Positions 25,660 to 33,493 of a DNA stretch of 43,867 bases are shown in pieces. Source of the stretch: Rhodospirillaceae bacterium (GTDB lineage Bacteria > Pseudomonadota > Alphaproteobacteria > Rhodospirillales > Rhodospirillaceae). The notes below the pieces were generated by a model. That model worked only from the letters and a program-made list of their open reading frames with translations, searched no databases and had not been told where the DNA came from. The stretch's first letter is position 1; every line of letters starts with the position of its first letter. The position numbers and the translations under genes are program-made. The stretch covers positions 1-43,867 of the forward strand of contig SHWP01000029.1 in NCBI GenBank assembly GCA_009693785.1, written 5' to 3'.

Positions 25660-26589
25660 ATGCAAATTTATCTGCCCATCGCCGAAATGTCGGTGAACGT
25701 GTTTGTCATCCTGGCGATGGGTGGCGGCGTTGGATTTTTGTCGGGCTTGTTCGGCGTCGGCGGCGGATTCTTGATGACGCCGCTGCTGATCTTTATGGGC
25801 GTGCCGCCGGCCGTGGCCGTGGGCACCGAGGCCAATCAAATCGTCGCCTCGTCGGTGTCGGGCGTTCTGGCCCACATGCGCCGCGGCAACGTCGACCTGA
25901 AGATGGGCGTGGTGCTGACCGTGGGCGGGTTCGCGGGCTCGGGACTGGGCGTGTGGTTGTTCTCAATCTTGCGCGGGCTGGGTCAAGTCGAACTCGTGAT
26001 CTCGCTGAGTTATGTTTTGTTCTTGGGTGTGATTGGCGGGCTCATGCTATGGGAAAGCTTGCCCGGTGTGATGCGCAAGCGAACGGGTGCGGGCCCAGCA
26101 ACACCTCAAGCGCGCGGTGCCGGACGCCATACCTGGATTCACGGCCTGCCGTTTAAGATGCGTTTCCATAAATCGAAGCTGTACATCTCGGCAATCTTGC
26201 CGCTGGCGGTGGGGTTTTTGGTGGGCATTCTAGCCGCCATCATGGGTGTCGGCGGCGGCTTCATCATGGTGCCCGCGATGATTTACCTGCTGGGCATGCC
26301 CACCCAAGTGGTGATCGGCACATCCCTGTTTCAAATTATTTTCGTCACCGCCAACACCACGTTCTTGCAAGCCACAATCAATCAAACCGTCGACGCCATT
26401 CTGGCGATTTTGTTGCTGGTGGGCGGTGTGATCGGTGCGCAGATCGGTGCGCGGTTTGCCGTGAAGCTAAAGGGCGAGCAGCTACGCTCGTTGTTGGCGC
26501 TGATCGTGCTGGGAGTAGCCATTCGCTTGGCGTTTGATCTGGTCATCACGCCGGGCGAGTTGTTCTCGGTGGCGGCGGAAGTAAAGTGA
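25660..26589 (+). CDS. TauE/SafE-family anion permease
   Basis: A 309-aa membrane protein with about 8 predicted spans in two halves. Each half has the family motif: FLSGLFGVGGGFLMTPLLIFMGVP near the start and ILAAIMGVGGGFIMVPAMIYLLGMP in the second half. The family exports or imports sulfite, sulfoacetate and similar organosulfur anions. ATG 25660 is chosen over the upstream TTG 25651. Followed at once by a TIGR02186 protein and a USP, a set often found together in Alphaproteobacteria (from memory). Confidence 0.9.
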   Translation: MQIYLPIAEMSVNVFVILAMGGGVGFLSGLFGVGGGFLMTPLLIFMGVPPAVAVGTEANQIVASSVSGVLAHMRRGNVDLKMGVVLTVGGFAGSGLGVWLFSILRGLGQVELVISLSYVLFLGVIGGLMLWESLPGVMRKRTGAGPATPQARGAGRHTWIHGLPFKMRFHKSKLYISAILPLAVGFLVGILAAIMGVGGGFIMVPAMIYLLGMPTQVVIGTSLFQIIFVTANTTFLQATINQTVDAILAILLLVGGVIGAQIGARFAVKLKGEQLRSLLALIVLGVAIRLAFDLVITPGELFSVAAEVK

Positions 26590-26591
26590 CC

Positions 26592-27350
26592 ATGATGGTT
26601 CGTTATTTCCAGCCCGTGTTGGCATCCATTGCGCTACTTGCCATGACCACGGCCACAAGCGCCCAAGAGGCCCCGTTGGTGGCCGATGTGTCGGAAAATT
26701 TGGTGGCTATCACCACAGGCTTTACCGGCAAGGAAGTTTTGCTGTTCGGCGCCACCGATGGGCCGGGCGACATCGCCATTATCGTTAAGGGCCCTTCGCG
26801 CGATGTGACCATTCGCAAGAAAGACCGCTTCGGGCCCATCTGGATCAATTCCGATTCGGCGACCTTCCGCGATGTGCCATCGTTTTATCGCATCGCCTCA
26901 AGCCGCCCGTTAGAGGAGTTCGCGCCACCGAATTTGCTCTCACGCTTTCAGATCGGCACGGGCAATATCCGTCTTGAGACAGTGGAGGGTAGCGGGCTTG
27001 CGCCTGAGGCCGTGCCGGAATTTCGCCAAGCTTTGCTGCGCCTGAAAACCGGACAGCAATTGTATGATGAAAATCTTGGCTCGGTGAACATCACCTCCAA
27101 CCGATTATTCCGCACGCGCATTTTGTTTCCGGCCAACGTGCCCACGGGCACTTATATTGTTGAAGTGTATTTGTTTCGCAATGGCACCGTGGCGGCAGCC
27201 GAGATTGTGCCGTTCAACATTAGCAAGATTGGCTTTGGCGCCGACGTGTATGACTTCGCCCACGATTTAGGCGCGATCTACGGCTTGCTCGCCATTGCCT
27301 TGGCCGTGGGCGCAGGCTGGGCGGCAAGTGCGGCGTTCCGGCGGACATAA
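26592..27350 (+). CDS. TIGR02186-family membrane-anchored protein
   Basis: A 252-aa protein with a signal peptide (VRYFQPVLASIALLAMTTATSAQ), a beta-rich periplasmic domain (about 28-220) and a C-terminal membrane span (IYGLLAIALAVGAGWAASAAF). Blocks such as VTTGF/AITTGFTGKEVLLFGAT, DIAIIVKGPSRDVTIRKKDRFGPIW and YIVEVYLFRNG fit the TIGR02186 family, whose function is unproven. Its constant place beside TauE suggests an accessory subunit. GTG 26586, overlapping the TauE stop, is an alternative start. Confidence 0.82.
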   Translation: MMVRYFQPVLASIALLAMTTATSAQEAPLVADVSENLVAITTGFTGKEVLLFGATDGPGDIAIIVKGPSRDVTIRKKDRFGPIWINSDSATFRDVPSFYRIASSRPLEEFAPPNLLSRFQIGTGNIRLETVEGSGLAPEAVPEFRQALLRLKTGQQLYDENLGSVNITSNRLFRTRILFPANVPTGTYIVEVYLFRNGTVAAAEIVPFNISKIGFGADVYDFAHDLGAIYGLLAIALAVGAGWAASAAFRRT

Positions 27351-27352
27351 GC

Positions 27353-27847
27353 ATGAGCGATCAGCCAGCCCCTCCAGCCACGTCCGTACCACGCAAGTTT
27401 TTGCTGGTGGTCGACAGCTCGGCTGAGATGCGCGCGGCTTTGCGTTTTTCTTGCCGCCGCGCCCTTCACACCGGGGGAACCGTGGCGCTGTTTTATGCCG
27501 TGCCCCAGCGTGATTCGCATTACTTCGCCACCATTGGCGAGTTGATGGAACGCGAAGCCCGCAGCGAGGCCGGGGAAGTTTTGAAGGCCGTGGCGGGCGA
27601 TGCCCACCGGCAAATGGGAAATTATCCTCACGTCTACTTGCGTGAGGGCGACACCATGGAACAGCTGTTGGCCGTGATCGCCGAGGACTTATCGATCTCG
27701 GTGCTGGTTTTGGGCGCGGGAACCGGGCCCGACGGGCCGGGCCCCATTGTTACGGCGTTGTCGGGCAAGCTTGCGGGCAAGATTCGGATTCCTGCGATCA
27801 TTGTTCCAGGCCACCTCACCGACCAACAAGTGGACGCGCTAACCTAG
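27353..27847 (+). CDS. Universal stress protein (UspA fold)
   Basis: A 164-aa USP domain protein. It opens with a strand KFLLVVDSSAEMRAALRFSC, has the middle YLREGDTMEQLLAVIAEDLSISVLVLGAGTG, and ends in KIRIPAIIVPGHL. The classic ATP motif G-2x-G-9x-G(S/T) is only partly kept, so nucleotide binding is uncertain. Starts 3 bases after the TIGR02186 stop, the third gene of the TauE operon. In related genomes a USP lies near trpS and nfu, and here nfu follows next. Confidence 0.85.
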   Translation: MSDQPAPPATSVPRKFLLVVDSSAEMRAALRFSCRRALHTGGTVALFYAVPQRDSHYFATIGELMEREARSEAGEVLKAVAGDAHRQMGNYPHVYLREGDTMEQLLAVIAEDLSISVLVLGAGTGPDGPGPIVTALSGKLAGKIRIPAIIVPGHLTDQQVDALT

Positions 27848-27890
27848 ACATTGGCGGTATTTTCAGTCGCCATGATTCTAAAATATACGC

Positions 27891-27916
27891 GTTTTCCGGG
27901 CGGCGAACCGGAAAAC
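27891..27916. terminator. Hairpin after the TauE-USP operon
   Basis: GTTTTCCGG-gcggcgaa-CCGGAAAAC, a perfect 9-bp stem with an 8-nt loop, 44 bases after the USP stop. No T-run follows, so factor-independent termination is doubtful. It may be an RNA-stability element or a protein site upstream of nfu. Confidence 0.4.
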
Positions 27917-28019
27917 CCACTTCGCCTGAAAATGCGTTGACTTGATCATGGGCCTTCACAGTCCTATTTAAGGTGTGGCTTTCGCGCGCGAGCGCCCGTC
28001 GTTCAAGGACCATCGGCCC

Positions 28020-28586
28020 ATGTTCATCCAAACCGAAGAGACCCCCAATCCGGCAACTCTGAAATTCCTGCCTGGCCGCGAGGTCATGGCTTCGGGCGTG
28101 GCCGATTTTACGTCGGCTGAGGCGGCCGCCGCACGTTCACCCTTGGCGCACAATTTGTTTGCGGTCGATGGCGTGACAAGCGTGTTCTTGGGCAGCGACT
28201 TTATTACCGTCACCAAGGCAGACGAAAAAGTTTGGCAAACACTCAAACCCATGATTCTGGGCGCGATCATGGATCACTACACCTCGGGCCAACCAGCCAT
28301 TGGGGCGGCCAGCAACCATGCCCCCGACGAAGAGTTCAACGACGACAATCTCGACCCCGAGATTGTCTCGCAAATTAAAGAGTTGCTCGACACGCGCGTG
28401 CGCCCCGCTGTGGCCCAAGATGGCGGGGATATCGTTTACCGCGGCTTCAAGGGCGGTACGGTGTATTTGAACATGCGCGGCTCATGCGCCGGTTGCCCCA
28501 GCTCCACCGCCACCTTGAAAATGGGCATCGAGAACATGCTAAAACATTACGTGCCCGAAGTGCTGCAAGTCGAAGCCATTAACTAA
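28020..28586 (+). CDS. NfuA/NifU-like iron-sulfur cluster scaffold
   Basis: A 188-aa protein. The N-terminal Nfu_N domain (about 1-88) starts MFIQTEETPNPATLKFLPG, as in mitochondrial Nfu1 and alphaproteobacterial NifU-like proteins. The C-terminal NifU domain (about 113-188) has the cluster-binding CAGC (C156, C159). It carries and delivers Fe-S clusters to target enzymes. ATG 28020 is set by the conserved N-terminus; AAGGA lies upstream. A short gap separates it from the Bax-like gene. Confidence 0.94.
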   Translation: MFIQTEETPNPATLKFLPGREVMASGVADFTSAEAAAARSPLAHNLFAVDGVTSVFLGSDFITVTKADEKVWQTLKPMILGAIMDHYTSGQPAIGAASNHAPDEEFNDDNLDPEIVSQIKELLDTRVRPAVAQDGGDIVYRGFKGGTVYLNMRGSCAGCPSSTATLKMGIENMLKHYVPEVLQVEAIN

Positions 28587-28594
28587 GTAACGCC

Positions 28595-29596
28595 ATGGCG
28601 GCGATGCGAACGTACGGACTTGCGTTCGTGAGCGTAGCGGCAGCTGCGATTGGTGCCGTTTTTGTATATCAAAAATATTCACCCGACCCGCGTGAGGCAG
28701 CGCCCATTTTCCGGCAATGGGAGAGCGAAGTTGCCGACGACCCCTTGGCCGTGGCCAATCTTGAACGTGCGTTTGCCGCATTGGGTTACGACTTTACGCA
28801 GGTCAGAAGCGGGCGCGGCGCCATTCCGCGCGTGTTGGTGCGCACGGTGCCCAACGACTTGGGCCAAGTGCCCGAGGTGGCGCGGCGCAAGGCGTTATTT
28901 CTGGGATCGGTCTTGCCCTTGGTGCTATCGGTCAACGAACAAATCACGCAAGAGCGGGCCACAGTTGAGGTCATCGCCAAAAAAATCCGCTTCCGCGAGG
29001 AATTGACGCCATCCGACACATCCGAGTTGGACCGCTTGGCGAAAGTCTACCGCGTGATCGACGATGATGAGAGCGGAGACATCACCGATGTCAGCGCGGC
29101 GGCTTTGGTGGACGAACTATTGCTGCGCGTGGCGCCCTTGCCGGTTTCGCTGGTGTTAGCCCAAGCCGCCGAGGAAAGCGCCTGGGGGCTGTCGCGTTTC
29201 GCGCTGGAGGGCAACGCGCTTTATGGGCAGTGGGTATGGAACGACCCCAATGGCATTGTTCCCAATGACCGCAGCAGCGAGGAAACTCACAGCATCAAGG
29301 CGTTTCGCGATATTTTAGAATCGACCTTGTCCTATGCGCACAATCTCAATACCCATCGCGCGTATGCGGATTTTCGAAAAATGCGCGCGAACATGTTAAA
29401 CTCGAGCGGCCATCTCGATGGCCACGGTTTGGCAGGCACGTTGACGCGTTATTCCGGGCGCGGGCAAGCCTATGTCGAGTCCTTGCGCAATATCATCCGC
29501 GCCAATAATTTATCCGCACTGGACCGCGCACAGTTTTCGGGCCCCACCGAAACGCGCACGGCTGCCACCGGATCAGTAACCACGGCGGCTCTGTAA
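28595..29596 (+). CDS. Bax-like glucosaminidase (GH73-type peptidoglycan hydrolase)
   Basis: A 333-aa protein with an N-terminal membrane anchor (about 5-26, TYGLAFVSVAAAAIGAVFVY). The C-terminal glucosaminidase domain (about 180-305) has the catalytic-Glu region VLAQAAEESAWGLSRFALEGNALYGQWVW and the tail LTRYSGRGQAYVESLRNII. Matches the Bax/flagellar-glucosaminidase family, which cuts the glycan strand of peptidoglycan. Located 8 bases after nfu, probably co-transcribed. ATG 28604 is a possible alternative start. Confidence 0.88.
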   Translation: MAAMRTYGLAFVSVAAAAIGAVFVYQKYSPDPREAAPIFRQWESEVADDPLAVANLERAFAALGYDFTQVRSGRGAIPRVLVRTVPNDLGQVPEVARRKALFLGSVLPLVLSVNEQITQERATVEVIAKKIRFREELTPSDTSELDRLAKVYRVIDDDESGDITDVSAAALVDELLLRVAPLPVSLVLAQAAEESAWGLSRFALEGNALYGQWVWNDPNGIVPNDRSSEETHSIKAFRDILESTLSYAHNLNTHRAYADFRKMRANMLNSSGHLDGHGLAGTLTRYSGRGQAYVESLRNIIRANNLSALDRAQFSGPTETRTAATGSVTTAAL

Positions 29597-29615
29597 TCTC
29601 TGACGAGTTGAGACG

Positions 29616-30057
29616 ATGGCACGAACAATTCACCCCGGCATGAGCGATGCGGCCATCAAGGCCAGGACTGGGCGGACGTGGCCGCAATGGGTGAAAGCGC
29701 TTGATGCCGCAGGCGCTAGGGCGCTTGATCACCGCGACATCGTGAAATTAGTCCATGCAAAATTTGGCCTGGGGCCTTGGTGGCAACAGATGGTCACCGT
29801 GGGTTACGAACGGCTGATGGGCAAACGGGCGCTGTATCAAAAGATGGATGGATTCTCGGCCAGCGTTAGCAAGACATGCGCGGTTTCATCCAAAGCATTG
29901 TTTGCGGTGTTCGATGACGCCAAGACACGCAAAAAGCTGCTGGGGGCTGATGTTTCATTTCCACCCGCACACCACGCAAAGGGTTGCGCTTTGCCTGGCC
30001 CAAAGGTGGGCGCGTGGTAATTGCGTTTATCGCCAAGGCCGAGGCTATTGCAGCAAA
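29616..30057 (+). pseudogene. Broken DUF4287/SRPBCC-type protein gene (frameshift and missing 3' end)
   Basis: The first 110 or so codons read normally: MSDAAIKARTGRTWPQWVKALDA, WWQQMVTVGYERLMGKR, FAVFDDAKTRKKLLGAD, as in the family of about 180 aa. After VSF at about 29960 the match jumps to another frame, which reads TRTPRKGLRFAWPKGGRVVIAFIAKAEA; one base is missing relative to that frame. The match then stops near 30045, where the convergent deacetylase gene begins, so the last 40 or so residues (usually KSQVAVQHxKLP...) are gone. The uncorrected frame stops at 30020. Both defects are seen; the original length is from memory. Confidence 0.72.
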
Positions 30058-31119
30058 TTATTTTTTATATCTGGCGTGCACCGCCACACCCTCGGTAGCC
30101 CCGCCCGCCAAGAATTCCTGCCCGAACCAGTACCACGTGTTGTTGGCCTTAAGCGTGCAGTTCACGCGCGCGCGGCCTTGGGGAAATGCACTGTCTGGTT
30201 TGATCGCGACATTTGCGCCCGTGATCATGAGCGCCAAGCGTTCGTCGCGGGGACCAAAACACGACAGGCCTTGAAGTGAGCCGGGTGGGTCTTTCACTTT
30301 AAAGCCAAGCATGGGCGGATTGACGCGCAGCACCGGATCGTTGGGGATAAGATCGGTGGCCCTTAAGGGCTTGGTATTCACGACAAGTTTAAAGCGTTCC
30401 ATCGCGCCATAGTTTTCGTTGAGCGCAAAGCGCGGCAGCAAAAACAAATCAACCTCGGCATAGACCGGCCCAGAGTTCTGCCCAAAGGCAGCAACGAACC
30501 CCGCCGCACGCACCATGTCGATATCCTCGCGCCCGGCTTCACCGAAAGGATAGGCAAACAGCGTGGGTGCGGTTCCCAGTTCTGCCTTGAAGCGCGCCAT
30601 CATGGTTGCAAGGTCTTGGCGCACATCCTTGGCGCTAAGAGCTGGCATATGAGGATGGGTATGACCGTGGGCGCCAATGGTCACGCCGCTGGCCGCAAGC
30701 GCGCGAACATCGTCCCATGACATGATATCGGAATATTTTTTATCGATCGCCTCGGTGGCGGCAAACACCGTGAATGAAAAACCGGCTTGCTTAAAACGCG
30801 GCAAAGCCTGGGTAATCACGGATTTATAGGCATCATCAATCGTGATGGCGAGGGTTTTGGGCGGCAGCGGTGCGCCACTCTTTAGCGCGGCAACGATGTC
30901 GGGCAGGGGGCGAACTTGAAACCCGTTGTCTTTGAGATAAGCGATATGGGCATCAAGCTGATCCAGGCGGGTATTGGTCGTTGGATATTTGGCTTCGCCG
31001 AAGCGGTGATACATCAACACGATGGCTGATGTATCTTGTGCGACGGCGCTTATTGCAGTCGCGGTCAGCGCGAGAACACACGATACCCCGTAGTAAAGAA
31101 ACCTGTTAAGCCCCCTCAC
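30058..31119 (-). CDS. Secreted polysaccharide deacetylase (NodB-fold, CE4)
   Basis: A 353-aa protein with a signal sequence ([24 protein letters not shown]). NodB-fold blocks: [21 protein letters not shown] (the DD of motif 1), [14 protein letters not shown] (metal His residues of motif 2) and [12 protein letters not shown]-terminal region of about 140 aa is not recognised. CE4 enzymes N-deacetylate peptidoglycan or exopolysaccharide; the substrate is unknown. GTG 31119 is preferred: an AGGGGG site lies 8 bases upstream and it avoids running into the divergent nitroreductase. ATG 31161 or 31149 would overlap that gene. Confidence 0.87.
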   Translation of the reverse strand: MRGLNRFLYYGVSCVLALTATAISAVAQDTSAIVLMYHRFGEAKYPTTNTRLDQLDAHIAYLKDNGFQVRPLPDIVAALKSGAPLPPKTLAITIDDAYKSVITQALPRFKQAGFSFTVFAATEAIDKKYSDIMSWDDVRALAASGVTIGAHGHTHPHMPALSAKDVRQDLATMMARFKAELGTAPTLFAYPFGEAGREDIDMVRAAGFVAAFGQNSGPVYAEVDLFLLPRFALNENYGAMERFKLVVNTKPLRATDLIPNDPVLRVNPPMLGFKVKDPPGSLQGLSCFGPRDERLALMITGANVAIKPDSAFPQGRARVNCTLKANNTWYWFGQEFLAGGATEGVAVHARYKK

Positions 31120-31148
31120 CGTTACCAGCCCCCTCAAGGAGAACACCA

Positions 31149-31742
31149 TTGCGCGGATCATTGAATGCTACGGGTCTTGATCTGATTTTCAACACGGCAC
31201 GCACACAGAATAGTTGGAAGCCGGAAAAAATCGCCGAAGAATTACTGCGCAAAGTCTACGATTTGGCGAAAATGGGCCCCACCAGCGCCAATTGTAGCCC
31301 CGCGCGATTCATCTTTGTTGTTAGCCTCGAAGGTAAGGAGAAACTCAAGCCCGCGTTGTCGAAAGGCAATGCCGACAAGACCATGGCCGCGCCGGTGACA
31401 GCCATCATTGGCCAGGATATGCGCTTTTACGAACATTTGCCGGAATTGTTTCCGCACGATCAATCGGCGCGCAAATGGTTCGACGGCAACGCCGCACTGA
31501 TTCAAGAAACCGCGTTCCGCAATAGCAGCCTGCAAGGGGCGTATTTAATGATGGCCGCGCGCGCGATGGGGCTTGATTGCGCGCCCATGAGCGGATTCGA
31601 TCAGGAGAAGGTCAATCAGGCCTTTTGGCCCGCGGGCCGGGTGAAAGTGAATTTCTTGTGCAACATCGGCTATGGCGATGACGCCAAGGTTTTCGCGCGC
31701 AGCCCACGACTGGCTTTCGAGCGGGCGTGTCAAGTCGTGTAG
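31149..31742 (+). CDS. RutE/HadB-type nitroreductase family protein
   Basis: A 197-aa FMN-dependent oxidoreductase. It matches malonic-semialdehyde-reductase-like RutE proteins: [97 protein letters not shown]. In the rut pathway RutE reduces malonic semialdehyde, but no rut genes are near, so the substrate is open. A TTG start at 31149 is chosen because AAGGAG lies 7 bases upstream and the N-terminus aligns with the family; no suitable ATG exists nearby. Confidence 0.9.
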   Translation: MRGSLNATGLDLIFNTARTQNSWKPEKIAEELLRKVYDLAKMGPTSANCSPARFIFVVSLEGKEKLKPALSKGNADKTMAAPVTAIIGQDMRFYEHLPELFPHDQSARKWFDGNAALIQETAFRNSSLQGAYLMMAARAMGLDCAPMSGFDQEKVNQAFWPAGRVKVNFLCNIGYGDDAKVFARSPRLAFERACQVV

Positions 31743-31745
31743 GAT

Positions 31746-32237
31746 TTACGTGAGGTAGGGCGAGTCTTTGCCCTTATCGCCGTAGCGCAGAGCAATGAGA
31801 TGATCGACCGACAACTTTCCCGCGCCGCGCACGACGATCACGCCTAGCAGAAACAACCAGTAGAAATGATCCATCGAATCGAAGGATGGGTCGCGGGCGC
31901 CCAAGATAAACTGAATCACGCACGTCATGCCAATCAGGGGTACGGCGGCCAAGCGCGCGGCCAGCCCTGCGAACAACAACAACGGCATGGTGATTTCGGT
32001 GGTCATGCCCAGCGCCGCGGCAACCTCTGGCGGCAGCAGCGGTAGTTTGTATTCCTCTTGGAACAGAAAAACAGTGGCATCCCAGTCCATGGATTTTTCC
32101 AGGCCCGAGCGGAAAAACACCAAGCCGATCCAAAAGCGCAACAGCAAGTCGAATACGGGGGCGGCAAAGCGTTCAATCACACTGCGCACCGCGAGATAAT
32201 GGGGCAACACGGCCGGTGCAAATTTGTCGAGTATCAT
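31746..32237 (-). CDS. DoxX-family membrane protein
   Basis: A 163-aa protein with four predicted spans. DoxX features: LLLRFWIGLVFFRSGLEKSMDWDATVFLF, PLLPPEVAAALGMTTEITMPLLLFAGLAARLAAVPLIGM, FYWLFLLGVIVVRGAGKLSVDHLI. DoxX proteins are linked to quinone or thiosulfate redox, and DoxX genes are frequent members of DUF2282 (bufferin) operons. A small DUF2282 gene lies 79 bases upstream on the same strand. ATG 32237 is chosen; the frame is open much further upstream and could hide a fusion with deleted sequence. No clear ribosome site. Confidence 0.85.
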   Translation of the reverse strand: MILDKFAPAVLPHYLAVRSVIERFAAPVFDLLLRFWIGLVFFRSGLEKSMDWDATVFLFQEEYKLPLLPPEVAAALGMTTEITMPLLLFAGLAARLAAVPLIGMTCVIQFILGARDPSFDSMDHFYWLFLLGVIVVRGAGKLSVDHLIALRYGDKGKDSPYLT

Positions 32238-32316
32238 AGTTGTTGACCCCAAAGCCGCGGACGTGGCGGTGATTTCATCGAACGAAACGTTTAGCACAGT
32301 TTGGGCGTAACCGGGC

Positions 32317-32457
32317 TTACGAACCGGTGGCGTGGGACTGGCCAGCGCAACCATGCGAGCCATTAGCAGCCGTACAGCTGTTTTCGCCGGCCTTTGAAAT
32401 GCCATAGCACTTCTCGACGGCGGGCTTGGCGGTGTGGGCGATTTTATCGTTGAACAT
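32317..32457 (-). CDS. Mini DUF2282 (bufferin BufA-like) cysteine protein
   Basis: A 46-aa protein. The segment VEKCYGISKAGENSCTAANG followed by SHGCAGQS is the core of DUF2282 proteins, the RiPP-like bufferins that bind metal after modification. Cysteines are at 17, 28 and 37. It lacks the N-terminal signal peptide and the usual last part with the fourth cysteine (xVPxGTC), so it is about half the normal size. ATG 32457 has AAGGA 7 bases upstream, which supports translation. A DoxX gene follows, but the maturation partners DUF692 (BufB) and DUF2063 (BufC) are absent in this window. Either a relic or a reduced form. Confidence 0.65.
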   Translation of the reverse strand: MFNDKIAHTAKPAVEKCYGISKAGENSCTAANGSHGCAGQSHATGS

Positions 32458-32619
32458 GTGTGTATTCCTTCTGTTGACGTCGACCCGTGGCGTGAGCCGC
32501 GTCGATAAACTGAAGGCTACGGGTAAGGCCCCACCCCCGGCTAATACCGCTTGATTAGCGTTTCGATAACCCAGGCTTATGGCTGAAAAAGTGAGGGTTT
32601 GGGCCGATTCGCAGGGCTC

Positions 32620-32677
32620 TGTTTGTTGGCGCATCGTTTTTGCCGAAAACCGCAAGCCCACTTTTCGGCACGATGCA
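32620..32677. repeat. Alphaproteobacterial intergenic hairpin repeat, copy 1
   Basis: GTTTGTTGGCGCATCG, then the arms TGCCGAAAA (32641-32649) and TTTTCGGCA (32662-32670) and the outer pair GCATCG/CGATGC (32631-32636 and 32671-32676), with a few extra T on one side. The same text recurs at 36920-36974 and 37020-37076. It abuts the stop codon of the broken LysR gene. Confidence 0.8.
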
Positions 32678-33432
32678 CTACATCACATCCCATTTGAAGT
32701 TTTTGGCCAGTTGCACCACCGCGCGCGTGGCAGGCGAGAACTGGCGGCCTGCAACCGTGGCCAGCGAAATCGTGCGCGAAACTTCCGGCTCGACCAACAG
32801 CCGCAGCACCACGCCCGAAAGCCTAGGCAAAAATTCGGGTATGACCGCGCAGCCAACCCCGCGGCCAGCATGGCTTGAATCCAATCCTCGCGATCACTGC
32901 GAAAAACAATATTCACGGGGATATCGCGCTCGATGCCCATGGCTTTCCAATGATCGTTGAATTCGCTGGCCGTGCGCTGCGCGTAATGCTCGTTGTTGAG
33001 TTCCTCGATGGGCACGGCGTTGAGCTTCTCGAAGCGATGGCCTTTGGGGAATGCGATGCCATAGCGCTCGCGGTAAAGCGGGATCGGATCGAGCCGCTCG
33101 GGCAGATTGGGCATGCCCAAAAGCGCGACATCCATTTCGCCCTTCATCATATCGTCGAGCAATTGCTTGCCGGGACGCTCGATGATGGTGGGCTCCACCG
33201 CTGGTAACTTTTCGCGGATCGCACGCAAGAAGCCGACAATCGCGTGCGGGCTGATGGTGCACATGACACCGAGCTTGAGCGGAACCTTGGTGGCACTTTT
33301 GAATCCCACCGCTTGTTCTTGCGCGGCTTCGGTTGCGGCCAGCACTTGTTCCAAGTGCGGCTTGACCAACTGGCCCAAGTCCGTGAGGTGCGTGTTGTTG
33401 CGTTCGCGCCAGTCCTCTCGTGTCGTAGCCAA
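32678..33432 (-). pseudogene. LysR-type regulator gene, lacking the HTH domain and frameshifted
   Basis: The reading frame begins where relatives are already past the DNA-binding domain (RERNNTHLTDLGQLVKPHLEQVL corresponds to the linker helix). About 60 N-terminal residues with the helix-turn-helix are missing. The ligand-binding domain is then normal (VPLKLGVMCTISPHAIVGFL through DWIQAMLAAGL). One G is missing near 32855, and the true C-terminus continues in another frame: CAVIPEFLPRLSGVVLRLL to AKNFKWDVM, stop at 32678. Without correction the protein ends in a missense tail at 32683. A fragment of an OxyR-like LysR gene; very unlikely to bind DNA. Confidence 0.8.
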
Positions 33433-33493
33433 ACCCCCTCGCGCGGCAGGATTGTGGACCGGCGACCAAAGCGATCAAGTCAGCAAAAGATAA

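Noticed and set aside
32458-32661. Longer form of the DUF2282 protein from upstream in-frame codons
   Set aside because: The extension contains no signal peptide or DUF2282-like text, and ATG 32457 has its own AAGGA site.
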